Under the pieces are notes generated by a model. The model ran no database searches and was not told where the DNA came from. It was given only the letters and a program-made list of their open reading frames with translations. A DNA stretch of 64,000 nt, taken from assembly GCF_900101295.1 (NCBI RefSeq), contig NZ_FOIL01000005.1:1-64000 (forward strand), read 5' to 3'. A program made the position numbers and the translations under genes. Below, piece after piece: positions 51,245-60,172 of this stretch. The first letter of the stretch is position 1; each line of letters starts with the position of its first letter. This stretch comes from [Clostridium] aminophilum. GTDB taxonomy: Bacteria > Bacillota > Clostridia > Lachnospirales > Lachnospiraceae.

Positions 51245-51838
51245 ATGAGAGAGAGCAGAAAGAGAGAACAGAAAACGGTTCGGGCGTCACACTTGGGAAG
51301 CGTGGTACTCGGCGCGATCGCCGGGATGACGGTGATTGTGGTGGCGGCCAGTGCGGCAGCCACCATTTTTCCGGAGGTGTTTCAGCTCCGGGATGTCCGG
51401 GTGGAGACCGAAGCACCGGAGGTGGCGACCCTTCCGCCGGAGAAAGAGGAAGAAGATTTCGTGATCTCTCATGAGACGGAAGCGGCGGAGACCGCGGCGG
51501 CAGAAACCACGGCGGCGGAGAGTTCGGAGGCGGATCTGGCGGCTGAGGCGCAGAAGGCGGCGGAAGAGGCTGCCAGGGAAGCGGCCACAAGGGCCGGTGT
51601 GACAGAAGCCGAGGGACCGGCGTCGGAGACGACGAGGGCTCACGAAGCGACGAAAGAGACAAAGCCGGAAGGACCGGCCGGCCCGGGGGCTGAGACCGAT
51701 TCTCCGGGGGCAAGAGAAAAGAAGGAAGCTTCCAAAGAAGAAAAGAAAGAAAACGGAAGAGAAAATGAAAATGTGACGCCGGGCAGCGGGAAGCCGGAGG
51801 GCAGCCTGCCCGCAGAAAGCGGTCCGGGAGCGGAATAA
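51245..51838 (+). CDS. Hypothetical single-span membrane protein with low-complexity Ala/Glu tail
   Basis: 197 residues. A basic N-terminus (MRESRKREQK) leads to one membrane span (about 17-43, LGSVVLGAIAGMTVIVVAASAA), then about 150 residues rich in Ala, Glu, Thr, Pro and Lys with no recognisable domain. Topology suggests a cytoplasmic N-terminus and an extracytoplasmic disordered tail. The third positions keep a high-GC coding pattern, and GGAG lies before the ATG. It precedes the TauE/SafE gene by 12 bp and may be co-transcribed. Function unknown. Confidence 0.6.
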   Translation: MRESRKREQKTVRASHLGSVVLGAIAGMTVIVVAASAAATIFPEVFQLRDVRVETEAPEVATLPPEKEEEDFVISHETEAAETAAAETTAAESSEADLAAEAQKAAEEAAREAATRAGVTEAEGPASETTRAHEATKETKPEGPAGPGAETDSPGAREKKEASKEEKKENGRENENVTPGSGKPEGSLPAESGPGAE

Positions 51839-51850
51839 AAGGAGAGAGTT

Positions 51851-52618
51851 ATGGAACTAACGTGGATGCAGTTTGCGGTTATTCTGCCGCTGGTCGGCCT
51901 GGCCGGTTTTGTCGATGCGATCGCCGGGGGCGGCGGTCTGATCTCTCTTCCGGCATATATGATCGGAGGACTTCCGGCACATGCCGCGATTGCGACGAAT
52001 AAGCTCAGCTCCTTTATGGGGACCTCGGTGGCGACCGGAAACTATGTAAAAAAAGGATTTGTCAACTGGAAATACGCCGGCATCGGCGCGTTCTGTGCCC
52101 TGATCGGATCGTCCGTCGGCGCCAATATCGCTCTTATGATCAGCGATCATATTCTGAAGATTGCCATGCTGTTTCTTTTACCGGCCATTGCGGTTTATCT
52201 GGCAAAGCGGAAGGATTTTGCTCCGATCGGAAAAGAACCGGCCGAGCATGGGAAAATGTTCGTCACCGCAGCAGCCGGCCTGATCATCGGACTCTATGAC
52301 GGCCTGTACGGACCGGGAACGGGGACATTTTTGCTGCTGATTCTGACCGGTTTTGCACACATGAAGCTGACGGAGGCAAACGGGGCGACGAAGGTGATCA
52401 ATCTGACCACCAATATTGCATCTCTGGTCGTGTATCTGATGAACGGACAGCCGGTCATCATTCTCGGCCTGTGCGCCGGCGTGTGCAACATGATCGGCAA
52501 TTATCTCGGATCCAACTTCTTCAGCAGCAAAGGCGCAGGGGCGGTGCGGCCGATTATGTTCGTCGTACTGGGAATTTTCTTTGTGAAAGTTCTGTATGAT
52601 CTGCACCTGTTCGGCTGA
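51851..52618 (+). CDS. TauE/SafE family (sulfite/organosulfonate exporter type) membrane protein
   Basis: 255 residues, about eight membrane spans. The two family repeats begin AGFVDAIAGGGGLISLPAYMIGGLPAHAAIATNKLSS and GLYDGLYGPGTGTFLLLILTGFAHMKLTEANGATKVINLTTN, both present. TauE/SafE proteins export small anions such as sulfite, sulfoacetate or other carboxylates; the substrate here is unknown. AGGAGAGAG precedes the ATG. The gene ends at a strong terminator that closes this region. Confidence 0.9.
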   Translation: MELTWMQFAVILPLVGLAGFVDAIAGGGGLISLPAYMIGGLPAHAAIATNKLSSFMGTSVATGNYVKKGFVNWKYAGIGAFCALIGSSVGANIALMISDHILKIAMLFLLPAIAVYLAKRKDFAPIGKEPAEHGKMFVTAAAGLIIGLYDGLYGPGTGTFLLLILTGFAHMKLTEANGATKVINLTTNIASLVVYLMNGQPVIILGLCAGVCNMIGNYLGSNFFSSKGAGAVRPIMFVVLGIFFVKVLYDLHLFG

Positions 52619-52665
52619 TCCGGCAGGACGGAAAACGGAAGGATAAAAGAAGAACTCTTTCAGTG

Positions 52666-52716
52666 ACAGGCAGGAAAGACGGCTGCGGAAAGCCGCCTTT
52701 CCTGCCTGTTTGTTTG
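52666..52716 (+). terminator. Strong terminator after the TauE/SafE gene
   Basis: ACAGGCAGGAAAG and CGGC pair with GCCG and CTTTCCTGCCTGT, a stem of about 17 bp, followed by TTGTTTG. Confidence 0.9.
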
Positions 52717-52823
52717 CGGGCGTTGTTCTGCACCGATTCTTTCAAAACTTTCCGGGCTTTGTGCATTAAATACAATTTGTAATGGGAAAAATCCGGATAA
52801 AAATGTGCAATACGGGTAAAAAC

Positions 52824-52882
52824 TGAAACTATTTTCAAAATAGCAAAGCACTGTTGAAAATAATTTCAAACAAACCTATACT
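52824..52882 (+). promoter_or_regulatory. Promoter with two RpiR-type operators for the amino-sugar operon
   Basis: TGAAA-N4-TTTCA occurs at 52824-52837 and 52855-52868; centres are 31 bp apart, three helical turns. The second covers the -35 TTGAAA (52854-52859) and spacer of a promoter whose -10 is TATACT (52877-52882, 17-bp spacing). The operon encodes its own MurR/RpiR regulator at 53611, the likely binder. Confidence 0.8.
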
Positions 52883-52909
52883 GAACTTACCAAGCCAAAG
52901 GAGGAGAAC

Positions 52910-53611
52910 ATGAACGAGAAAGTGAAACAGATGCAGGACAGTCTGATCGTTTCCTGTCAGGCACTGGAACATGAACCGCTCCATTCTTCTTTCATCATGG
53001 GCCGCATGGCAAAAGCCGCCAAAGAGGGCGGCGCCAGGGGGATCCGGGCAAACACGGTTGAGGATATCCTTGAGATCCGCAAGAATGTGGACCTGCCGAT
53101 CATCGGCATTATCAAGCGGGATTATCCGGACTGTGATGTCTACATCACGCCGACGATGAAGGAAGTGGATGAGCTGATGGCGGTAAAGCCGGAGATCATC
53201 GCACTGGATGCGACCAAACGGCCGAGACCGGACGGAAAAACACTGGATGAGTTTTTCCGGGAGGTACGTCGAAAATATCCGGATCAGCTTTTTATGGCGG
53301 ACTGTTCCTCGATTGAGGAGGCGATCCACGCCGACGAGATCGGATTTGATTTTCTGGGAACGACGATGGTAGGTTACACGCCATACACGAAGGATGAGCA
53401 CATTGAGAGCCATACCTTTGAGATCATTCGTCAGATCCTGAAAAAGGCCAAACATCCGGTCATCGCGGAGGGTAATATCGACACTCCGGCGAAGGCGCGG
53501 GAGGTTCTGGATCTGGGCTGCTACGCGGTTGTGGTAGGCGGTGCGATTACAAGACCGCAGAATATCACTCGGAGATTTGTGGAAGCTGTCAATGACAGAC
53601 CAAGGTACTGA
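52910..53611 (+). CDS. nanE: N-acetylmannosamine-6-phosphate 2-epimerase NanE
   Basis: 233 residues, a TIM-barrel enzyme that converts ManNAc-6-P to GlcNAc-6-P. Family markers: [15 protein letters not shown] near the start, [53 protein letters not shown] and [10 protein letters not shown]. All catalytic segments are present. AAAGGAGG precedes the ATG. It is the first gene behind the RpiR operators and overlaps the regulator gene by one base (TGATG). Confidence 0.94.
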   Translation: MNEKVKQMQDSLIVSCQALEHEPLHSSFIMGRMAKAAKEGGARGIRANTVEDILEIRKNVDLPIIGIIKRDYPDCDVYITPTMKEVDELMAVKPEIIALDATKRPRPDGKTLDEFFREVRRKYPDQLFMADCSSIEEAIHADEIGFDFLGTTMVGYTPYTKDEHIESHTFEIIRQILKKAKHPVIAEGNIDTPAKAREVLDLGCYAVVVGGAITRPQNITRRFVEAVNDRPRY

Positions 53612-54471
53612 TGGAAAAATACGAACATAGTCTTTTGCCGAAGATTGAGGCGAATTACAGCGAGTTTACCAATATCGAAAAGAATATAGCCGCGTTCTTT
53701 CTGAGAGATGATTATCTTCCCGGAAATGATTATACGGCGGATTCGGTGTGCAGGAAGCTCTATGTTTCACCGGCATCGCTGACGCGCTTCTCAAAAAAAC
53801 TCGGATTTACCGGTTACCGGGAATTCATCTACGAGTTTCAGAATGAGCGCAGAAACCGGAGACCGGACAGCAGGGATACGGAGATCGTTTTGGATACCTA
53901 TCAGGAAATGCTGACGAAGGCGTACAGCCTGATCGACCAGGATCAGATCGACCGGATCATCCGGAGCATTCGATCACACCGCAGAATCTTTATCTACGGA
54001 CTCGGAAGCTCGGGACTTGCAGCGCAGGAGTTCAAAAGCCGCTTCGTGCGGCTGGGCGTTGATGCGGATGCGGTGGTGGATTCCCACTCCCTTCTGATGA
54101 ATGCCGCAAGGCTTGGGGAAGAGGCGCTGGTCATCGGAATCAGTTACAGCGGAGCGACGGAAGAGGTCATCGACGCCATGTATAAGGCTGTCAAGCGCGG
54201 CGCGGAGACAATTCTGATCACCTCGAGAAATGACAACACATTTCACGAGCTGTTCAACGAGGTTGTTCTCTGTGCAGTCAAAAAGAATCTGGAGTACGGA
54301 GATCTGATCTCCCCGCAGTTCCCGGTTCTCGTGCTGATTGACCGGATCTACGCGGGTTATGTCCGTGAAAACAATCAGAACAAGCAGATTTATGATGAAA
54401 CGGTGGAACAGTTTGTCGACCGTTACATCAAATTCGATCAGCGGATCGATTTCGAAAACAAAGACAGGTAA
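53611..54471 (+). CDS. MurR/RpiR family transcriptional regulator
   Basis: 286 residues: an N-terminal helix-turn-helix domain (about 1-78, DSVCRKLYVSPASLTRFSKKLGFTGYREF) and a C-terminal SIS domain (about 110-250, IYGLGSSGLAAQEFKSRFVRLG and IGISYSGATEEVIDAM) that binds sugar phosphates. Likely ligands are ManNAc-6-P, GlcNAc-6-P or GlcN-6-P from this pathway. It is expected to bind the TGAAA-N4-TTTCA sites and to control its own operon. Translationally coupled to nanE. Confidence 0.93.
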   Translation: MEKYEHSLLPKIEANYSEFTNIEKNIAAFFLRDDYLPGNDYTADSVCRKLYVSPASLTRFSKKLGFTGYREFIYEFQNERRNRRPDSRDTEIVLDTYQEMLTKAYSLIDQDQIDRIIRSIRSHRRIFIYGLGSSGLAAQEFKSRFVRLGVDADAVVDSHSLLMNAARLGEEALVIGISYSGATEEVIDAMYKAVKRGAETILITSRNDNTFHELFNEVVLCAVKKNLEYGDLISPQFPVLVLIDRIYAGYVRENNQNKQIYDETVEQFVDRYIKFDQRIDFENKDR

Positions 54472-54493
54472 AAGGGGAATTGGAGGTAATCAA

Positions 54494-55762
54494 ATGCAAA
54501 CGTTACAGGTTATTCTGATTTTGGCAATATTTGTTGCCGGCGTTGTCCTGATGATGACAAAGAAACTTCCGGCAATTCTGGCACTGCCGGTGATGGGAAT
54601 TCTCATCGCGGCGGCAGCCGGTGTACCTTTTGTTTCTTCCGATAAGGAGACACAGACCATCACGAATTTTGTTATCACACAGGGCGCGGCGAAACTCGGC
54701 GGCACCATCGTTGTCACAATCTTCGGCGCTATTTTTGCCAGAGTGATTCAGAAAGAGGGAATCTCGGATGCCATCATCCGCAAGGCGGCAGAGCTGGCCG
54801 GCGATAAGGCCATTGCCATCGCTCTCGCGCTGACCGCGGCTACCGCCATCATCTTCACATCCATGAGCGGAGCAGGTCCGGTGATCATGGTTTCCCAGAT
54901 TGCCATTCCGCTGATGCTGTCCGCGGGCATTGCCCCGGTTGCGGCGGCAAGCCTTGTACTGTTCGGCCTGAACATCGGCCTTCTCTTTAACGTTTCCCAG
55001 TATCAGCTCTATGTGGACACCATCGGCATGGAGATGAGCGTGATCAAGAGCACTTCTCTCGTGATGGGCGTTGTCTGCATTCTGGTAACCGTTGCGTACA
55101 TTTTTGTGAACGTTAAGAAGACAGAGGGCGCACACTGGGCAATGCAGGCTCCTAGCGCGAAGGTATCCCCGATCGCCATGGTGATGCCGCTTCTTCCGGT
55201 GCTTCTGGTATTCCTGTTTAAGATGGATGCCAATGTTGCACTGCTGATTTCGATTCTTGTCACATCTCTCATCACAAAGCCGTCCGAGACCGTTCAGGTT
55301 ATCTCCGGATCCGTTGTGGAGGGAATCAAGGATGTTGCCGGTGTTATCGCGCTGATGATGGGAATCGGCATTCTCTTAAACGGTGTGGCGGCAAAGGCTA
55401 CTTCTGCTCTCATGCAGCCGGTGATCGGAGCCATCCTTCCGTCGGATAAGATCGTCTATGTCATCCTCTTCACCGTACTGTCTCCGCTGGCTTTGTACAG
55501 AGGTCCGCTCAACATGTACGGTCTCGGAAGCGGTCTTGCCAACATTTTCCTGCAGGCAGGCTCTCTTTCCGCATCGGCAGTCGGAATGGCACTGCGCAGC
55601 ACCAGCGTGGTTCAGTGCGTATCCGATCCCACCAACACGCAGAACGTTATCGTGGCAGATTATGCGAAGGTTGATGTCAATGACATCCTGAAGTCCACAC
55701 TGCCGTATACCATGGTGATGGCACTTGCGATCCTGGTTTACACCGCAGCAGTACATTTCTGA
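54494..55762 (+). CDS. Ion-transporter superfamily permease (CitMHS/GntP-like)
   Basis: 422 residues with about eleven to twelve hydrophobic spans, including a re-entrant motif FTSMSGAGPVIMVSQIAIPLMLSAGI and a second similar half ending with ALRSTSVVQCVSDPTNTQNV. The pattern belongs to the IT superfamily of organic anion:cation symporters. The substrate is unknown; an acidic or N-acylated sugar derivative would fit the operon. It has GGAGG before ATG 54494; the frame continues upstream inside rpiR but without a ribosome site. There is no sialic-acid TRAP or SSS porter in the cluster. Confidence 0.8.
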   Translation: MQTLQVILILAIFVAGVVLMMTKKLPAILALPVMGILIAAAAGVPFVSSDKETQTITNFVITQGAAKLGGTIVVTIFGAIFARVIQKEGISDAIIRKAAELAGDKAIAIALALTAATAIIFTSMSGAGPVIMVSQIAIPLMLSAGIAPVAAASLVLFGLNIGLLFNVSQYQLYVDTIGMEMSVIKSTSLVMGVVCILVTVAYIFVNVKKTEGAHWAMQAPSAKVSPIAMVMPLLPVLLVFLFKMDANVALLISILVTSLITKPSETVQVISGSVVEGIKDVAGVIALMMGIGILLNGVAAKATSALMQPVIGAILPSDKIVYVILFTVLSPLALYRGPLNMYGLGSGLANIFLQAGSLSASAVGMALRSTSVVQCVSDPTNTQNVIVADYAKVDVNDILKSTLPYTMVMALAILVYTAAVHF

Positions 55763-55784
55763 TAAAACAATAAGGTGAAAGGTG

Positions 55785-55814
55785 CTCCGGCAGACGGCAT
55801 ATCGGCTGCCGGAG
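55785..55814 (+). promoter_or_regulatory. Intercistronic hairpin before the hyuA-like gene
   Basis: CTCCGGCAG (55785-55793) pairs perfectly with CTGCCGGAG (55806-55814), with no T run. It may mark mRNA processing between permease and enzyme genes. Confidence 0.5.
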
Positions 55815-55881
55815 TCCCTTATACCGGAAGAGTAAGGCGGGATTCACCCGCAGATTCGATTGTAAAGAAAGGTTATTTCTC

Positions 55882-58056
55882 ATGAACGATGCAATGAAGA
55901 AAGAAATCCAGAACAGAAAGGTCAGAATCGGAATCGACGTCGGCGGCACATTTACCGATGCTGTGGTTGTCGATAATTCGACCTATGAAATTATCGCAAA
56001 GGAAAAGGTTCCGACCACGCATCATGCGGAACATGGTGTGGCGGAAGGTATTGTTCAGGCCATCGATCAGGTGCTGACGAAAAACAATATTTCTCCGGAT
56101 GATGTCATCTTCATTGCGCACGGAACGACTCAGGCGACCAACGCGCTTTTGGAGGGCGACGTCGCGCGGGTCGGCATTATCGGAATGGGAACTGGCCTGG
56201 AAGCCGAGCGCTCCAAAGGGGAGACGCGGGTCGGCAATATCGAGCTTGCGCCGGGCAAATATCTCTGCACAGAACATTGTTTCCTGGATTCCAGAGAACT
56301 CACGGATGAGCGCATCCGCGAGGCGGTGACCGAACTGAAAGACAAGGGATGTGAAGTGATCGTCGCTTCCGAGAGCTATTCGGTCGACAATCCGGAAAAC
56401 GAAATGCGTGTGATCCGCATCGCCGGAGAGTGCGGAATGCTTGCAACCGGCGGATATGAGATCTCCCAGCTCTACGGCCTGAAGGCGAGAACCAGAACCG
56501 CGGTGGTCAATGCGGCGCTGATTCCGAAGATGATGGAGACGGCCGACATGACCGAAGAGGCGGTCAAGAATTCCGGCATCCGCAAACCGCTGATGATCAT
56601 GCGCTGCGACGGCGGCGTTATGAGCATCGATGAGGTGCGGAAACGCCCGATTCTGACCATGCTGTCGGGACTTGCGGCCGGTGTCGCGGGTGCTCTCATG
56701 TACGAGAAGATCACGGACGGTGTCTTTCTCGAGGCGGGCGGTACGTCAACGGATATCTCCGCCATCCGCGACGGAAAAGTCATGATCAAGAATGCCACTG
56801 TCGGCGGCCATAAACTCTACCTGACATCTCTGGATGTCCGCACTGTCGGCATCGCGGGCGGAAGTATGATCGTGGTGGAAAACGGCACTTTGACCGATGT
56901 CGGTCCGCGCTCGGCCCACATTGCCGATCTGGAGTATGAAGTGTTCGCCGATCCGGAGGAGATGAAGGATCCGAAGATCGTTCTCATCGCTCCGAGACCG
57001 GATGATGAGGCAAAATACGCGGCGGTGGAGTGTTCGGACGGAAAACGGTACTCGCTGACCCTTGCCGGCGCGGCGAACATCCTCGGACTGGTTCCGGAAC
57101 AGGATTACGCGAAGGGAAATGCCCGGGCGGCCGAGACGGCATGGCAGGCACTGGCGGATCTCACCGGAATGACCGTGGAGGATCTCTGCACGAAAGCACT
57201 GGACATTGGCGTCTCTAAGGTGAATGAGATTGTACAGGCGCTGGTGAAGGACTATGATCTGAATCCGAATCTGATCTATCTGGTCGGCGGCGGCGGCTCC
57301 GCTTCGGTTATCACGCCGTATCTGAGCCGGAAGTCGGGAATCCGCTTCCGCATTGCGGAAAATGCGCCCTACATCTCCACCATCGGCGTGTCTCTGGCGA
57401 TGGTGCGCGAGCAGATCGAGCGAAATGTGGCAAATCCCACCGAGGACGATATCCGGAAGATCCGCCACGATGTGCTGGAAGTCATCACCAGAGCGGGAGC
57501 CGACCCGGCAACCGTGGAGATTTCCATCGATGTGGACAGCCAGAAGAATATTCTCCGGGCGACGGCAACCGGAGCGACGGAACTCCGCACAAAGGATCGC
57601 GGGACGAAGACGATCAGCGAGGAGGAGCGCGTAAAGATCCTCGCGGAAGGACTTCAGACGGATACCGCGAATATCGAGAAACTCGGGGAAGAGGGAAGAT
57701 GGCATGCCTATGAGGCCTGCCTGGAGAAAAAGAGCTTTTTCGGCCTTTTCCGAAGCAAAAAGAGAGTGGTTCGCGTGATGGATGAGGAGGGCGTCATCCG
57801 CCTTCAGAAAGACCGCGCGGCTGCGATGATCTTTGACAAGAACGGTCTGAAGCAGGGATTCTCGGAATTTCTGGACAGCATGACGCAGTACAGTGATGCC
57901 GGCGCGGTTCTTCCGAAGACCTATCTTTTCTTTGGGCAGAAGATGAGCGACCTCAGCGGCGTTCAGACCAAAGAGCAGCTGATGAACCTTGCGGATATGG
58001 ATCTGGAATTTGTATCCGATACTCAGAAAATTATAGCAGTCTGTGCGAAGGATTGA
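55882..58056 (+). CDS. Hydantoinase/5-oxoprolinase family (HyuA-like) ATP-dependent enzyme
   Basis: 724 residues. The N-terminal Hydant_A_N part has the ASKHA phosphate motif GIDVGGTFTDAVVVD (near 12-26) and AHGTTQATNALLEG (near 78); the main domain has MRCDGGVMS and FLEAGGTSTDIS (near 290), and a late LVGGGGSASV. HyuA enzymes use ATP to open cyclic amides such as N-methylhydantoin or 5-oxoproline. No HyuB partner is present, and the last 110 residues (FFGLFRSKKRVVRVMDEEG...) are not the usual end. In this amino-sugar cluster a lactam or cyclic imide substrate is conceivable, but not shown. The next gene starts 2 bp after the stop. Confidence 0.85.
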   Translation: MNDAMKKEIQNRKVRIGIDVGGTFTDAVVVDNSTYEIIAKEKVPTTHHAEHGVAEGIVQAIDQVLTKNNISPDDVIFIAHGTTQATNALLEGDVARVGIIGMGTGLEAERSKGETRVGNIELAPGKYLCTEHCFLDSRELTDERIREAVTELKDKGCEVIVASESYSVDNPENEMRVIRIAGECGMLATGGYEISQLYGLKARTRTAVVNAALIPKMMETADMTEEAVKNSGIRKPLMIMRCDGGVMSIDEVRKRPILTMLSGLAAGVAGALMYEKITDGVFLEAGGTSTDISAIRDGKVMIKNATVGGHKLYLTSLDVRTVGIAGGSMIVVENGTLTDVGPRSAHIADLEYEVFADPEEMKDPKIVLIAPRPDDEAKYAAVECSDGKRYSLTLAGAANILGLVPEQDYAKGNARAAETAWQALADLTGMTVEDLCTKALDIGVSKVNEIVQALVKDYDLNPNLIYLVGGGGSASVITPYLSRKSGIRFRIAENAPYISTIGVSLAMVREQIERNVANPTEDDIRKIRHDVLEVITRAGADPATVEISIDVDSQKNILRATATGATELRTKDRGTKTISEEERVKILAEGLQTDTANIEKLGEEGRWHAYEACLEKKSFFGLFRSKKRVVRVMDEEGVIRLQKDRAAAMIFDKNGLKQGFSEFLDSMTQYSDAGAVLPKTYLFFGQKMSDLSGVQTKEQLMNLADMDLEFVSDTQKIIAVCAKD

Positions 58057-58058
58057 CG

Positions 58059-58796
58059 ATGAGTTTGAATGATGCGATTGCATTGGCGAAAAGTCTTTGT
58101 CATGAAGAGTGCATGGATCTTCTCCTGATGCAGGATCCGGCGGCCGCGAAAATCCCGGACGATTCCTTCCGGTATTATACGGAGAGCAGCATACGCATGG
58201 GAAAAGAGGCCGCGAACGCGCTTCTGACCTCCTGCGGAGCTCGGCCGGGTCATATCGGAATGGAGATCTGGGCCCGGTTGTGCGCGGAGGCGTGCGGGGT
58301 CCGCGTGCAGTGCGTGAAAGAGAATTCCGATCGGGGCTTCGGGCTGGAAATTGCCGCCAACACGGTGTTTGAACAGGGAACCTGTACGGTGGTGCTGAAC
58401 GAGGATCTCATATCGGAAAAATATGAGTGCACAAAAGAAATTCCGGAAATCGGCGAGAGCGGCGTGGACCAGATGCTGAGTCTTCATCTGGCCCATGAGT
58501 ATTTTCACTGTCTGGAATACCTGAAAAACGGGAGAGTGTACCGTCTTCTCAAACCGGCGAGGAAAGCCGGTTTCCTCGGAATCCGGGAATGCCGGATCCG
58601 GGCGGCATCGGAGATCGCGGCACATACCTTTGCCAATGAAGTGATGAAGTCGGCGGTGCCGCCGCCGGTCATTGATTATCTGACCATGCTCCGGCGGGGA
58701 GAACTTTCTCCGGAGGTTTTGGAAGAGCTTGTAACGAACATGCGCCGGAAGCGAGAGAAGGTAACCAGACCGGCCGCAGTGGAATTCGCCATGTGA
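58059..58796 (+). CDS. Putative zinc metallopeptidase with HExxH motif (ImmA/IrrE-like)
   Basis: 245 residues, soluble. The sequence HLAHEYFHCLEYL holds HExxH (H146, E147, H150); 35 residues on, SEIAAHTFANEVM (E185) resembles the third-ligand helix of M78 ImmA/IrrE peptidases (E..AN.FA.E.L). The N-terminal 130 residues are rich in Cys (about eight) and unlike any family I recognise. AAGGA lies 6 nt before ATG 58059. Sandwiched between the hyuA-like and FAD genes with minimal spacing, it is clearly part of the operon. A peptidase, amidase or non-catalytic scaffold role are all open. Confidence 0.6.
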   Translation: MSLNDAIALAKSLCHEECMDLLLMQDPAAAKIPDDSFRYYTESSIRMGKEAANALLTSCGARPGHIGMEIWARLCAEACGVRVQCVKENSDRGFGLEIAANTVFEQGTCTVVLNEDLISEKYECTKEIPEIGESGVDQMLSLHLAHEYFHCLEYLKNGRVYRLLKPARKAGFLGIRECRIRAASEIAAHTFANEVMKSAVPPPVIDYLTMLRRGELSPEVLEELVTNMRRKREKVTRPAAVEFAM

Positions 58797-58815
58797 AGAG
58801 AGGTTGGACCAGAAG

Positions 58816-60150
58816 ATGAAGATGTTCAGGTATGGCAGCCGGGATATCCCGGTGATCGGAACGTTTGATACAGTGATCGTGGGCGGCGGGACTGCCGGAG
58901 CGTCCTGCGGAATCAGTGCGGCGAGAGAGGGAAACCGCGTGCTCATCGTGGAAAAAAGCATTTCGCTGGGCGGAGCGGCAGTCAATGCGCTGGTGACACC
59001 GGTGATGGAGTCTTTTGTTCCGCATGAGCGGAATTTCGGAGAGATCGAGGAAGAACTGAAAAAAATCGGTGTTCGGACGAGAGACGGCATCATGGAGTAT
59101 GTCTATTCCACACCGGAGACGCGTTGTGAGGCGCTGGAACACCTCTTTTACGGCTACGGCGGAGAAGTACTCTACGATACCGTTCTGGTTGACGTGATCA
59201 AAGAGGGAAAGAAGATCGTCATGGCGGTTCTCTCCAACACCGACGGTCTGTGTGCGGTATCCGCGGATCAGTTCGTCGATGCGACCGGTGACGCGCTTTT
59301 GTCGAGACTGGCCGGGGTTCCCACCGTGTCCGGAGACGGGGACGGAAACAACCAGATGGCCAGTCTTCGCTTTGAGATGGGCGGAATTGATGTGGAAAAA
59401 TATCGGGAATACTGTCTGTCTCTGAAGGATAGTTTTTCGCCGCTCACCTCTGGATTCTTCTTTGAATCGGCGATGGTTCGGAATAAAGGCTTCAAACTGG
59501 AACCGATTTTCCGGAAGGGTATCGAAAACGGGTACCTAAAGGAAGAAGATCTTGTCTACTATCAGTGCTTTTCTCTTCCGGGCGAGCCTGGCTGTATGTC
59601 CTTTAACTGTCCGCATCTTTCTTTCATGAAGAAGAATACGGATGCCCTTGCGCGCTCACAGGCGATCGCGGAAGGACATAAAATGATCCGCAGACTGGTC
59701 ATTTTTCTTCAGAATATGATGCCGGGATTCGAGAACAGTTTTCTGATCCGTGTCGCCAGCGAGATCGGAATCCGGGAGTCCTACCGCATTGTCGGAAAGT
59801 ATGTGCTGAATGAGGATGACTATATCCGGCGTGCCCGGTTTGAGGATCCGGTGGCAAAGGGTGACTGGTATATTGACGTTCACTCGGCGACAAAGGGGCT
59901 GGTTCACATGGAAAAATACATGCGCGGCGAGTATTACGAGATTCCGTACCGCAGCCTGATCAACGATACCGTGGACAATATGCTCACCATCGGACGCTGC
60001 ATCTCGACGACATTTCTTGTTCAGGCCAGCATCCGCGTTCAGGCCTGTGTCACCGATCAGGGAGACTGTGCCGGAAAGGCCTGCGCGAGAGCCAGGAAGG
60101 CGGGCAAAGAGCTGGCGGAATTTGACGGAAAAGGACTCTGTGAGAACTGA
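58816..60150 (+). CDS. FAD-dependent oxidoreductase (FAD_oxidored, PF12831 type)
   Basis: 444 residues. The N-terminal dinucleotide fold is clear: DTVIVGGGTAGASCGISAAREG (about 17-38), then VLIVEKSISLGGAAVNALVT, with the second FAD contact FVDATGDALLSRLAGVPTV near 155-173 and a C-terminal DNMLTIGRCIS. This family (also seen in succinate dehydrogenase- and precorrin-like proteins) oxidises varied substrates; the acceptor is not visible. ATG 58816 is used, although GAGAGG is about 12 nt away; ATG 58822 is possible. It is co-directional with its neighbours and 19 bp after the HExxH gene. Confidence 0.85.
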   Translation: MKMFRYGSRDIPVIGTFDTVIVGGGTAGASCGISAAREGNRVLIVEKSISLGGAAVNALVTPVMESFVPHERNFGEIEEELKKIGVRTRDGIMEYVYSTPETRCEALEHLFYGYGGEVLYDTVLVDVIKEGKKIVMAVLSNTDGLCAVSADQFVDATGDALLSRLAGVPTVSGDGDGNNQMASLRFEMGGIDVEKYREYCLSLKDSFSPLTSGFFFESAMVRNKGFKLEPIFRKGIENGYLKEEDLVYYQCFSLPGEPGCMSFNCPHLSFMKKNTDALARSQAIAEGHKMIRRLVIFLQNMMPGFENSFLIRVASEIGIRESYRIVGKYVLNEDDYIRRARFEDPVAKGDWYIDVHSATKGLVHMEKYMRGEYYEIPYRSLINDTVDNMLTIGRCISTTFLVQASIRVQACVTDQGDCAGKACARARKAGKELAEFDGKGLCEN

Positions 60151-60172
60151 CGGGAAACAAGGAGAGGAACAC

